From Desulfosarcinaceae bacterium (GTDB lineage: Bacteria > Desulfobacterota > Desulfobacteria > Desulfobacterales > Desulfosarcinaceae), in the NCBI GenBank assembly GCA_030066015.1, contig JASJCL010000016.1, forward strand, positions 1-64,000: a stretch of 64,000 nt of DNA. The letters are read 5' to 3'. This document shows, piece after piece, positions 33,146-41,491 of the stretch. Made by a program: the position numbers and the translations under genes. The stretch's first letter is position 1, and every line of letters begins with the position of its first letter. The notes beneath the pieces are model-generated. The model was not told where the DNA came from and searched no databases. It saw only the letters and a program-made list of their open reading frames with translations.

Positions 33146-35593
33146 ATGTCATCGCCCATCCCCACTCAGGCCCAGGTCGTCGTCATCGGCGGCGGGATCG
33201 TCGGTTGCTCCACCGCCTATCACCTGACGAAAGTCGGCTTCACCGATGTCGTGCTGCTGGAGCGCAAGGAGATCGCCTCGGGCACCACCTGGGCGGCGGC
33301 CGGGCTCCTGGCCCAGCTGCGCCAAAATCAGGAGATGACCAACCTGGCCAAGTATGCCCTGGAATGCTACGGCCGACTGGAGGAGGAGACTGGTGTGGCC
33401 ACGGGCTTCAAGATGAACGGCGCCATCGGCGTCTGCCAGACCGAGGACCGCCGCCGTGAGTGGCTGCGCGGGGCCGCCATGGCGGCCAATTTCGGTGTGG
33501 AGATGGTCGAGATCAGCATGAAGGAAGCCGAGGAGATGGTTCCCGGCATGGCCACCGACGACCTGGTGGCGGCCTTCTATCTGCCCAATGACGGTATCAC
33601 CGATCCGGTGGGCACAGCCCAGGCCCTGGCCAGGGGCGCCAAGATGGGTGGGGCCCAGATCATCGAAGGGGTCAAGGTCACCGGCATCCAGGTGGAGAAG
33701 GGAGTGATCACGGGTGTCAGCACCGACCAGGGCGATATCAAAGCCGAATATGTGGTGGCCTGCGCCGGCATGTGGAGCCGAGCCCTGGGCCAGAAGATCG
33801 GTGTCAGCCTGCCGCTGCTGGCCGCCGAGCACATGCACGCCATCACCCTGCCCATCGAGGGGCTCAAGAAAAGCTTCCCCACCGTGCGGGATTTCGACGG
33901 TTACTCCTACTTCAAAGAGGAGTCGGGCGGCATCCTGCTCGGTGGATTCGAACCCGTGGCCAAGCCCTGGGGCATGGACGGCATTCCCGAAGAGTTCAAG
34001 TTCAGCGAACTGAGCGAGGACTGGGACCAGTTCGAGCTCTTCCTCGAGTGCGGCTTCAAACGCTTCCCCGTCCTGGAGACCGCCCAGATCCGCCACCTCT
34101 CGGTCGTGCCGGAAAGCTTCACGCCGGACAACGCTTTCATGATCGGTGAGGCCCCCGGGGTGAAGAACTTCTTCGTGGGCTGCGGCATGAACTCGGTGGG
34201 CATCGCCGGTGCGGCCGGTGTTGGCCGGGCTCTGTCCCAGTGGGTGGCCCAGGGTTATCCTGAAGAGCAGCTCTGGCCGGTGGATGTGCGCCGCTGGTTC
34301 CCCTGGCAGCAGAACATCCACTACCTGGAGAAACGCATCACCGAATCGGTCGGCATCCTGTATGAACACCACTATCCCAATCGCCAGCGCACCACCGCCC
34401 GCCCGGTGATCATGAGCCCCATCCACGACCGCCTCAGAGAGAACGGTGCCGCCTTCAGCATGATCGCCGGCTGGGAACGGGCCGACTGGTTCGCCCCCAC
34501 AGGAGTGGCGCCGGTTCACGAATACGACTGGCACCATCCCAACTGGTTCGAATACCAGGGGGTTGAACACATGGCCGTGCGCGACAGTGTCGGCATGTAT
34601 GACCTGTCCAGCATGGGCAAGTACATCGTCCAGGGCAGGGACGCCGGCAAGCTCCTCCAGCAGCTCTGTTCCAACAACATCGACGTCCCCGTGGGCACGG
34701 TGGTCTACACCCCCATCCTCAATGAAAAGGGCGGTTTTGAATCCGACCTGACCGTCACCCGCATCAGCGACGAGGAGTACTTCCTGGTCACCGCCGCCGG
34801 CACCACCGTGCGCGACTACGACTTCATCAAACGCCGCATCCCGGAAGACGCCGTCTGCACCATCACCGACGTCACCCATGGCTACAGCATGCTGGCCGTC
34901 ATGGGACCCAATTCCCGCAAGCTCCTGGCCACCCTCACCAAGGAGAACCTCAGCAACGAGGCCTTCCCCTACGCCACGGGCAAGTTCATGGATGTGGCCA
35001 TGGCGCGCCCCCTGGCGATCCGCATCTCTTATGTGGGCGAACTTGGCTGGGAGCTCTACATTCCCACCATGTTCACCCAGGCGGTCTTCGACGCCATCAT
35101 GGAAGCCGGCAAGGCCTTTGACCTCAAGCTGGTGGGCATGCAGGCGGTCAACTCCCTGCGCCTGGAGACCGGCTACCGTCATTGGGAGACCGACATCACC
35201 CCCGAAGACACCCCCTACGAGGCCGGTCTGGGCTTCGGTGTCAAGCTCGATAAAGGGGTGTTTACCGGCCGCGATGCTCTGGTCGCCCAAAAGGCGGCCG
35301 GCCCTCTGACCAAACGGATGGCCATGTTCGTCCTCGAGGAGATCGAACCGCGGCTCTACGCCAACGAACCCGTCTACCGCGACGGCCAGGTGGTGGGCCA
35401 GATCACTAGCGGCGCCTTTGGCTACAAGGTGGGCGCACCGGTGGGAATGGGCTATCTGCACAACGCCGACGGCGTGGATGCCCAATGGATCGCTTCCGGA
35501 AAGTTCGAAATTATGGTAGAGGGAAAGCTTGTTCCAGCCAAGGCCTCTCTGCGTTCTCCCTACGATCCCCGGAACGAACGCACCAAGATGTAG
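33146..35593 (+). CDS. Dimethylglycine/sarcosine-dehydrogenase-like FAD-folate oxidoreductase
   Basis: ATG 33146 after AGAAGGAG gives 815 residues, the length of dimethylglycine dehydrogenase. The order is DAO-type FAD domain (Rossmann VVVIGGGIVGCSTAYHL, about 10-370), a linker FAO_M domain (about 370-425) and a folate-binding GCV_T/aminomethyltransferase domain (about 435-815; GYSMLAVMGPNSRKLL, YVGELGWELYIP). Such enzymes oxidatively demethylate dimethylglycine or sarcosine, handing C1 to tetrahydrofolate and electrons to ETF. The covalent-FAD histidine of the mitochondrial enzyme (STWHAAGL) is Ala here (TTWAAAGL), so FAD should be non-covalent. etfB and etfA follow. Confidence 0.92.
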   Translation: MSSPIPTQAQVVVIGGGIVGCSTAYHLTKVGFTDVVLLERKEIASGTTWAAAGLLAQLRQNQEMTNLAKYALECYGRLEEETGVATGFKMNGAIGVCQTEDRRREWLRGAAMAANFGVEMVEISMKEAEEMVPGMATDDLVAAFYLPNDGITDPVGTAQALARGAKMGGAQIIEGVKVTGIQVEKGVITGVSTDQGDIKAEYVVACAGMWSRALGQKIGVSLPLLAAEHMHAITLPIEGLKKSFPTVRDFDGYSYFKEESGGILLGGFEPVAKPWGMDGIPEEFKFSELSEDWDQFELFLECGFKRFPVLETAQIRHLSVVPESFTPDNAFMIGEAPGVKNFFVGCGMNSVGIAGAAGVGRALSQWVAQGYPEEQLWPVDVRRWFPWQQNIHYLEKRITESVGILYEHHYPNRQRTTARPVIMSPIHDRLRENGAAFSMIAGWERADWFAPTGVAPVHEYDWHHPNWFEYQGVEHMAVRDSVGMYDLSSMGKYIVQGRDAGKLLQQLCSNNIDVPVGTVVYTPILNEKGGFESDLTVTRISDEEYFLVTAAGTTVRDYDFIKRRIPEDAVCTITDVTHGYSMLAVMGPNSRKLLATLTKENLSNEAFPYATGKFMDVAMARPLAIRISYVGELGWELYIPTMFTQAVFDAIMEAGKAFDLKLVGMQAVNSLRLETGYRHWETDITPEDTPYEAGLGFGVKLDKGVFTGRDALVAQKAAGPLTKRMAMFVLEEIEPRLYANEPVYRDGQVVGQITSGAFGYKVGAPVGMGYLHNADGVDAQWIASGKFEIMVEGKLVPAKASLRSPYDPRNERTKM

Positions 35594-35700
35594 GCCGCTG
35601 AATCAATCCCTACCCGCGACACCAGCGGGGACGTGACCTGCGCCGGTGAGAGGCGAGCCTCCGCCGCGTCACCGGCGGCCAACCTTACAGGAGATCGACC

Positions 35701-36492
35701 GTGAATATCATTGTACTCGTCAAGCAGGTACCGGACACCGAGTCACTGCTGGAGGTGGACACCGCCAACGCCACCGTGAATACCCAGAACGTCAAGTGGA
35801 TCATCAACCCCTATGATGAATACGCCATTGAAGAGGCGCTCCAGATAAAGGAGGCCAAGGGAGCGGGCAGCGTTACGGTCGTGGCTGTGGGCCCGGATCG
35901 CAGCGAACAGGCCCTGCGCACTGCCCTGGCCATGGGCGCAGACACCGCCGTCCTGGTGAACGATGCGGCCGCCGAGGGCAGCGACGCCCTGGGCATCGCC
36001 AAGGTGCTGGCCGGCGTCATTAAAGAGATGCCGTACGACCTGGTCATCGCCGGCGTGCGGGCGGTGGACGACGATGGCTACCAGGTCCCCGCCGCCGTGG
36101 CCGAATACCTGGAGCTGCCGCTGGTGACCGCCGTCATAAAACAGGAGCTGGGAGAGGGCAAAATCACCTGCCACCAGCTGGTGGAGGGCGGCAGCCTCGT
36201 GGTGGAAGCGCCCCTGCCCATGCTCTTCACTGCCCAAAAGGGGCTCAACGAACCGCGCTACGCCTCCTTGCCCAACATCATGAAGGCCAAGAAAAAGCCC
36301 CTTGAGAAGAAGCGCCTGGCCGACATCGGTCTGGATGCCGCTTTGGTCGGCACCGGCAGCGCCAAAGTCGCCATCTCCGCCCTGGCCCTGCCCCCCGAGC
36401 GTAAAGGGGGCAAGATGGTGACCGGCGACACGCCCGAGGCCCTGGCCGCCGAGTTGGTGCGGCTGCTAAAGGAAGAGGCCGAAGTTTTATAG
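35701..36492 (+). CDS. etfB: Electron transfer flavoprotein beta subunit
   Basis: The 263-residue protein begins at GTG 35701 behind AGGAG with MNIIVLVKQVPDTESL and contains WIINPYDEYAIEEALQIKE and AVDDDGYQVPAAVAEYL, both EtfB hallmarks. EtfB binds AMP, or FAD in bifurcating types, and pairs with EtfA. It sits 107 bp after the dehydrogenase gene, so this ETF is the expected electron acceptor. Confidence 0.96.
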   Translation: MNIIVLVKQVPDTESLLEVDTANATVNTQNVKWIINPYDEYAIEEALQIKEAKGAGSVTVVAVGPDRSEQALRTALAMGADTAVLVNDAAAEGSDALGIAKVLAGVIKEMPYDLVIAGVRAVDDDGYQVPAAVAEYLELPLVTAVIKQELGEGKITCHQLVEGGSLVVEAPLPMLFTAQKGLNEPRYASLPNIMKAKKKPLEKKRLADIGLDAALVGTGSAKVAISALALPPERKGGKMVTGDTPEALAAELVRLLKEEAEVL

Positions 36493-36595
36493 GCCGTGGG
36501 CCACTAAAACTTCGGCCCTTTCGAACCTGATGAAGACTTCTTCTGGCAAGACAAAAAGATTTCAACCGTTCCAAGTGCAACGATGGAGATAGATT

Positions 36596-37564
36596 ATGGC
36601 TTCAGGCGTATTTGTGTTTGCGGAACAAGTGGACAATGGTTTCAAGAAGAGTACCCTCGAGGCGGTGAGCGAAGGCCGCCGGCTGGCCGACGCCCTGGGT
36701 GAGCCCCTCTGCGCCATGGTGATGGGCGGCGGGATCGCTGAATTGGCGGGCGGGCTGGGCACTTACGGCGTGGACAAGGTGCTGGCGTCCGACGACACGG
36801 CCCTGATCGATTTTGCCGCGGATGCCTACACCCAGACCCTCCACCAGGCGATCCAGGAGATGGGCCCCCGGGTGGTCCTTGCCGCAGCCACGGTGACCGG
36901 CAAGGAGCTATTCGCCCGTCTGGCCGCCAAACTGGACACCGGCCTGGCCATGGAGTGCAGCGACTTGGCCATGGATGGCGATGCGCTCAGTGCCAAACGC
37001 AGCCTCTACGGTGGAAAGGTGATCGCCACCGTCACGGTCCAGGGAAGCCCCATGCTGGCCACCCTGCGGCCCAATGTTTCAGATGTGGTAGAAGCACCCA
37101 AGACGGCCGAGGTGGTCAGCATGGCGCCCGTCACCAGCGGGGGCCGCACCCAGGTGGTGGACAAGCAGTTGGAGAGCGGCGGGAAGGTCGAACTCACCGA
37201 GGCCAATTTCGTCGTCTCCGGCGGCCGCGGCATGGGCGGCCCGGATTATAGCCTCCTGGAAGAGCTGGCCAAATCTCTGGGTGGCGCCGTGGGGGCCTCG
37301 CGCAACGCCGTGGACGAAGGCTGGCGCCCGGTATCCGATCAGGTGGGCCAGACCGGCAAGGTGGTCTCGCCGAAAGTATACTTCGCCTGTGGCATCAGCG
37401 GCGCCATCCAACATGTGGCCGGCATCCGTACCTCCGACGTCATTGTGGCGATCAATAAGGACGATGACGCTCCCATCTTCCGCATCGCCGACTACGGCGT
37501 CAAGGGGGACCTCAACGAGGTGGTCCCCGCCATCATCGCGGAGGTGAAGAAGTTGAAGGGATAG
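36596..37564 (+). CDS. etfA: Electron transfer flavoprotein alpha subunit
   Basis: The 322-residue EtfA has the C-terminal FAD site [55 protein letters not shown] and [21 protein letters not shown]. It begins at ATG 36596, 103 bp after etfB. With EtfB it would carry electrons from the flavoprotein to a quinone oxidoreductase; no ETF:quinone oxidoreductase gene is in the window. No N-terminal ferredoxin domain is present. Confidence 0.97.
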   Translation: MASGVFVFAEQVDNGFKKSTLEAVSEGRRLADALGEPLCAMVMGGGIAELAGGLGTYGVDKVLASDDTALIDFAADAYTQTLHQAIQEMGPRVVLAAATVTGKELFARLAAKLDTGLAMECSDLAMDGDALSAKRSLYGGKVIATVTVQGSPMLATLRPNVSDVVEAPKTAEVVSMAPVTSGGRTQVVDKQLESGGKVELTEANFVVSGGRGMGGPDYSLLEELAKSLGGAVGASRNAVDEGWRPVSDQVGQTGKVVSPKVYFACGISGAIQHVAGIRTSDVIVAINKDDDAPIFRIADYGVKGDLNEVVPAIIAEVKKLKG

Positions 37565-37593
37565 CGTCGTACCAGGCCATCACCAGCGAACAT

Positions 37594-37634
37594 AAAGGGG
37601 AGGCCAGCCTTGCGTAAAGGCTGCCTCCCTTTTT
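37594..37634 (+). terminator. Rho-independent terminator after etfA
   Basis: AAAGGGGAGGCCAGCCTT (37594-37611) pairs with AAGGCTGCCTCCCTTTTT (37617-37634), a long GC-rich stem with one mismatch region and a five-base loop ending in a T-run, 30 bp after the etfA stop. The stem could also work for the converging ABC-F gene. Confidence 0.88.
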
Positions 37635-37722
37635 ACGTCCGTGGTGGGCATTGATAACCGCGCTAGCGCAGGATAGTTCAGTGGCGCAAACAGGGTGCAC
37701 CAGTGTTTCCGCTGAAGAGCCT

Positions 37723-39234
37723 TTATGGCAGCACCAATCGGCCTTCACCCGAGGCCGTTGGATCGGTCCGAATCTGCCAATGGTGCCGTGCCAAAGCAGC
37801 CAGAAATCGACGGTCATGGCTGACCAGCAGCAACCCGCAGGGGGCGTCGGCGAGCACCGCCTCCAGACAGGAGATCGACGGCAGGTCGAGGTGATTGGTC
37901 GGTTCGTCCATGATGATGAGATGAGGGGTTCGTATGATCCCCATGGCAAGCAGCGTCTTGCGGATCTCTCCCGGGCTTGGGGTAGTGCTCTCCAAAAGCC
38001 GCCTGGGCCGAGATCCCAGCCGGCTGACGATGGTCATCAGCTGCCCCAGTCTTTCGCCGGAAAGTGCTCTTGCGCTGGCCAGGATATCCCGTGCGGTCTG
38101 CTTGTCGATCTCCTGGGGCAGGAAGATAAGACGATCCGCATCCACGTTGAGGGAGCGGACGATACGGTCGATCAGGCGACTCTTCCCACTTCCATTGGGG
38201 CCTGAAAGTGCGATGCGGTCATCGGGCCGCATCGACAGCTCGGGATAGTGAAGCCAGCGATCGCTGCCGAGGTGCAGTGATCCCGCCGGTAGCTGAAAAA
38301 GAGTATTGCGTCGGGAAGTGGCCCCTGGCAACCAGACCCCCAGCGTATGCCGTTTCTTTACCCGAAGATCGTTAAGGGTCGCTTGCGCCTGCTTGAGACG
38401 ACCGCCGATCTGGCGCAGGCGTCTACCGGCCGCGCCGTCCTTGCCGCTGAGGCGCGCCAGATGGATCTTGCTGCGCGTGTCATGGTCGCGTCTTGTCACG
38501 CCTCGCTTGGAGCGTTTTCGATCTGCCTGCGAGGCCGCTTCCCGGCGTTTGGTTGCCTCCCGCTTCAGCTTGGCGAGCTTCTGCTTGGCATGACGTTGGC
38601 GGCGATGGGCAGCCAATCGCTCCCTTTCTGCCTGCTGCAAGGCTTGGGTGTACCCGCCAGGTCGCAGGATGGCATCGGGTGGCTCCAGCATTAGACACTG
38701 GCGGCACAGGCCGTCGAGCAGGCGGCGGTCATGACTCACCAGGATGCCGACCCCCTGAAAATGTAACAGCGCCGAATAGATCTGGTCTTGCGCTTCGAGA
38801 TCGAGGTGGTTGGTGGGTTCATCCAGAGCCAGAGCCTGGGGTCCCCGCCACAGGGCGACGGCAATCTGGGCCCTTTTGCGCTCGCCGTGGCTGAGTGAAT
38901 CCCAGCGCCGGTGCCAGTCATCCTGGATGCCGAGCCGGCCTCGGATTTCAAGTGCATCTCCCGTTGCGGCCACCATCAAGGCGGTTAGATGGGCAGGGGC
39001 GGAATCGGTCCGCTGCCGGCAGTAGAGTGCCGTGGCAGGCCTCACCACCCGTCCCTGCTGGGGATGCAGCCGTCCGGTGGCGAGTTTCAGCAAGGTGCTC
39101 TTGCCGGTGCCATTGGCACCGACGACACCTGTCCAACCAGACGGGAAGTGGACCGACAGATGGGAGAAAAGCGGGCGGGTGGCCCCATCAAAGGTAAAGG
39201 AGAGATTCTGGATCTGAATGGATGGTATGCGCAT
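37723..39234 (-). CDS. ABC-F family ATPase
   Basis: ATG 39234 gives 503 residues with two ABC domains and no membrane segments. Domain 1: Walker A GANGTGKST, signature LSHGERKRAQIA, Walker B ALALDEPTNHLD. A long Lys/Arg-rich linker (about 205-290) follows. Domain 2: GPNGSGKS, a degenerate signature SPGEIRK and LIIMDEPTNHLD. ABC-F proteins act on the ribosome; some protect it from antibiotics (Vga/Lsa types), others relieve stalling. Subtype cannot be settled here. A hairpin and an Arg-rich overlapping leader frame lie upstream. Confidence 0.88.
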   Translation of the reverse strand: MRIPSIQIQNLSFTFDGATRPLFSHLSVHFPSGWTGVVGANGTGKSTLLKLATGRLHPQQGRVVRPATALYCRQRTDSAPAHLTALMVAATGDALEIRGRLGIQDDWHRRWDSLSHGERKRAQIAVALWRGPQALALDEPTNHLDLEAQDQIYSALLHFQGVGILVSHDRRLLDGLCRQCLMLEPPDAILRPGGYTQALQQAERERLAAHRRQRHAKQKLAKLKREATKRREAASQADRKRSKRGVTRRDHDTRSKIHLARLSGKDGAAGRRLRQIGGRLKQAQATLNDLRVKKRHTLGVWLPGATSRRNTLFQLPAGSLHLGSDRWLHYPELSMRPDDRIALSGPNGSGKSRLIDRIVRSLNVDADRLIFLPQEIDKQTARDILASARALSGERLGQLMTIVSRLGSRPRRLLESTTPSPGEIRKTLLAMGIIRTPHLIIMDEPTNHLDLPSISCLEAVLADAPCGLLLVSHDRRFLAALARHHWQIRTDPTASGEGRLVLP

Positions 39235-39710
39235 GGAAACCCCCAATAAAGCAACGCCGCGGTCGCCCGCGGCGGTTCCGGTTGAGGCGAGGTCGTTCAA
39301 GCATCAAAGGGCGACGGACAGTGACGGGCACCCACCTAGAGATCGGGAAGCAACCGGTCTAGGGCTGCCAAGTAAATCTCGCGGTGGGTGATCGGTGCAC
39401 CTATGGCGATCCTATCGCTTCAACGTGTCTCTCCCGCTTCTTAGGGGGTGGTTGGTGTTGTCTTAAAGGGCGCAGATCCCCAAGGTTGCCTACCAATTGC
39501 GGGCGTTGCTGTCAATCCGGGTGCCGCCCGATCACCGCGCGCTGCCCAGCGCGGCGCTGCAGGGAAGCGGGTGCAAGGGCGGCGTCCCTTCGCTGGACAG
39601 GCGGCGGCCTGTCTTGAAGTCAACCCGGCGGATTGTTATGATCTAGCGAGTTATGCATCGCTGAAACACCCCGTCCGTCAATGGTATCACCGCAAGAAAG
39701 CGAGGTCGCC
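39235..39710. promoter_or_regulatory. Divergent region between ABC-F gene and desulfhydrase-like gene
   Basis: This 476-bp region has no gene of its own. Next to the ABC-F start is a GC hairpin (GCCGCGG-tcgc-CCGCGGC, about 39255-39273) followed on the minus strand by a T-rich stretch, attenuator-like. For the plus-strand gene a sigma-70 promoter is seen: TTGAAG (39614-39619), 17 bp, TATGAT (39637-39642). The middle shows nothing recognisable. Confidence 0.5.
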
Positions 39711-40718
39711 ATGTCGCCTGACCATTCCCTTTCACAGGCCCGCAGGTTTTCTTTGGGATTTTTCCCGACCCCCCTGGTGGAGATGAAACGCCTCAGTGCC
39801 GAACTGGGCGGCCCCCGACTGTTCATCAAACGCGACGATCAGACCGGCCTGGCCTTCGGCGGCAACAAAACCCGCAAGCTGGAGTATTTGGTGGGAGAGG
39901 CCCTCGCCAAAGGCTGTGACACCTTGGTCAGCGGCGGAGCAGCCCAAAGCAACCATTGCCGCCAGACGGCCGCGGCGGCCTGTGCCGCCGGGTTGGGCTG
40001 CCATCTGGCATTGGGGGGCGAGGCACCCGATGTCCCCGAGGGCAATCTGCTCCTGGACACCCTTTTGGGCGCCGAGATCCACTGGGGGGGCCCCCATCGC
40101 AAAGGTGAACAGATCCCCGACATCGTCAACCAGCTGGTGTCCGAGGGCAAGCACCCCTACCGCGTGCCCTACGGCGGCTCCAACACCACCGGCGCCGTCG
40201 GCTTTGTGGCCGCCATGGGCGAGCTCAAGGCGCAATTGACCCAGTTGCAGCAGAGCCTCACCCACATTCTCTTCGCCTCCAGCAGCGGCGGCACCCAGGC
40301 CGGTTTGCTGGTGGGGGCTCGCCTCTTCGGTATGGGGGCCAAAGTGATCGGCATCGGCATCGACAAGGGCGAAGCGGGTGACGACCCCTTTGAAACCCAT
40401 GTGCAGGCCCTGGCCAACGCCACCGTGCGACATCTGGGGATCGCGCACCACTTCTCCGCAACGGATGTCATCGTCGAGAACGACTTCCTGGGCGACGGCT
40501 ACGGGAAGGTGGGCGAACTGGAGCGCCGGGCGGTCACGCTTACCGCCCGGACCGAAGGAATCCTGCTCGACCCGGTTTACACCGGGCGGGCCATGGGGGC
40601 CCTGATGGCCATGATCGAATCGCAGCAATTGACCCGTGCCGACACAGTGCTCTTTTGGCACACCGGCGGGGCCCCCGCCCTCTTCCCCTATGCCGCAGAC
40701 CTGATCGCGCCGGGGTAG
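39711..40718 (+). CDS. D-cysteine desulfhydrase / ACC-deaminase family PLP enzyme
   Basis: ATG 39711 behind GAGGT gives 335 residues of fold-type II PLP enzyme. The PLP lysine is in FGGNKTRKLEYLVGEAL; SGGAAQSNHCRQTAAAA and the Gly loop SSSGGTQAGLL bind cofactor phosphate. The family includes D-cysteine desulfhydrase (D-Cys to pyruvate, H2S, NH3) and ACC deaminase; motif spacing favours the former. A good sigma-70 promoter lies 70-95 bp upstream. It appears to be monocistronic. Confidence 0.9.
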   Translation: MSPDHSLSQARRFSLGFFPTPLVEMKRLSAELGGPRLFIKRDDQTGLAFGGNKTRKLEYLVGEALAKGCDTLVSGGAAQSNHCRQTAAAACAAGLGCHLALGGEAPDVPEGNLLLDTLLGAEIHWGGPHRKGEQIPDIVNQLVSEGKHPYRVPYGGSNTTGAVGFVAAMGELKAQLTQLQQSLTHILFASSSGGTQAGLLVGARLFGMGAKVIGIGIDKGEAGDDPFETHVQALANATVRHLGIAHHFSATDVIVENDFLGDGYGKVGELERRAVTLTARTEGILLDPVYTGRAMGALMAMIESQQLTRADTVLFWHTGGAPALFPYAADLIAPG

Positions 40719-41491
40719 CTGACAACTCTGCGCATCTTGGCATCACGCCGGGCCCTGAAGAAGATCCGAGTGCCATCGCCGACCGGAAATTCGATCGATC
40801 GTCCATTTTCTCCGGCAGGATGCCGAAAGAATGCAGCGGACCCGCTCACCCTCAAGCGACATCGCTCTGCGAGGGTCAACCCTCTTCACAAAAGGGATCT
40901 CTTCTCGCGTTGCAGATGCACTGAGATGCCCCACATGCGCATCCTCCACCGATTCTCATGGTGGGCTCGACGTCTTCTTTCTCATCCAGGAACGATGATC
41001 CCGCCTTGGTTGCATCCACCGCAGCAGATCGGCGAGGAAGTACTGCTGCGTCCCGCAGATACCGCCCAGCGCACAGCGGTTCGCCTCCCCTGAGTGCGCT
41101 TCACGAGCGCGCTTCTAAGGACAACGTCCCCCGTACAGGACTGCCGTTGGATCCGACTCGGAGACCCCATCCGGCTTGGCTGGTGCCTGATAGGGTCGGC
41201 GGGCGCTCTGGGCGATTTGATTCATGTGGATTTGTGCTTACCATCTCTGGACTGAGCGTAAAGTCGCAAACCGGTGGATAGCGTTGCAAGCATGCTGAGA
41301 CGCCGCAGCGATCCTCACGGGCGCCCAGAGTGAAAGTATTTAGCGCCAATGCGAGTAGCATATGGCCTCTACGAAACCGATACCCGGGATGGGTACGAGA
41401 CCCCGCGACCCACGAAGTCACGGGAAACGGGCGAAGGGGCATGACCGCTGCTCAGCGATTGGCGTTCAACGCGGTCGTTTAGGATGGTACC
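40719..41491. other. 773-bp region without a recognisable gene
   Basis: Several short overlapping frames exist on both strands but none has a ribosome binding site, family motif or believable composition. A long-range complement is present: CGCTCTGGGCG (41204-41214) can pair with CGCCCAGAGTG (41322-41332) with one G-T wobble, so a structured RNA or decayed element is possible. Nothing else is identified. Confidence 0.4.

Noticed and set aside
40719-41491. Group II intron or IS remnant
   Set aside because: No domain V pattern, reverse transcriptase or transposase similarity, or terminal inverted repeats were found.
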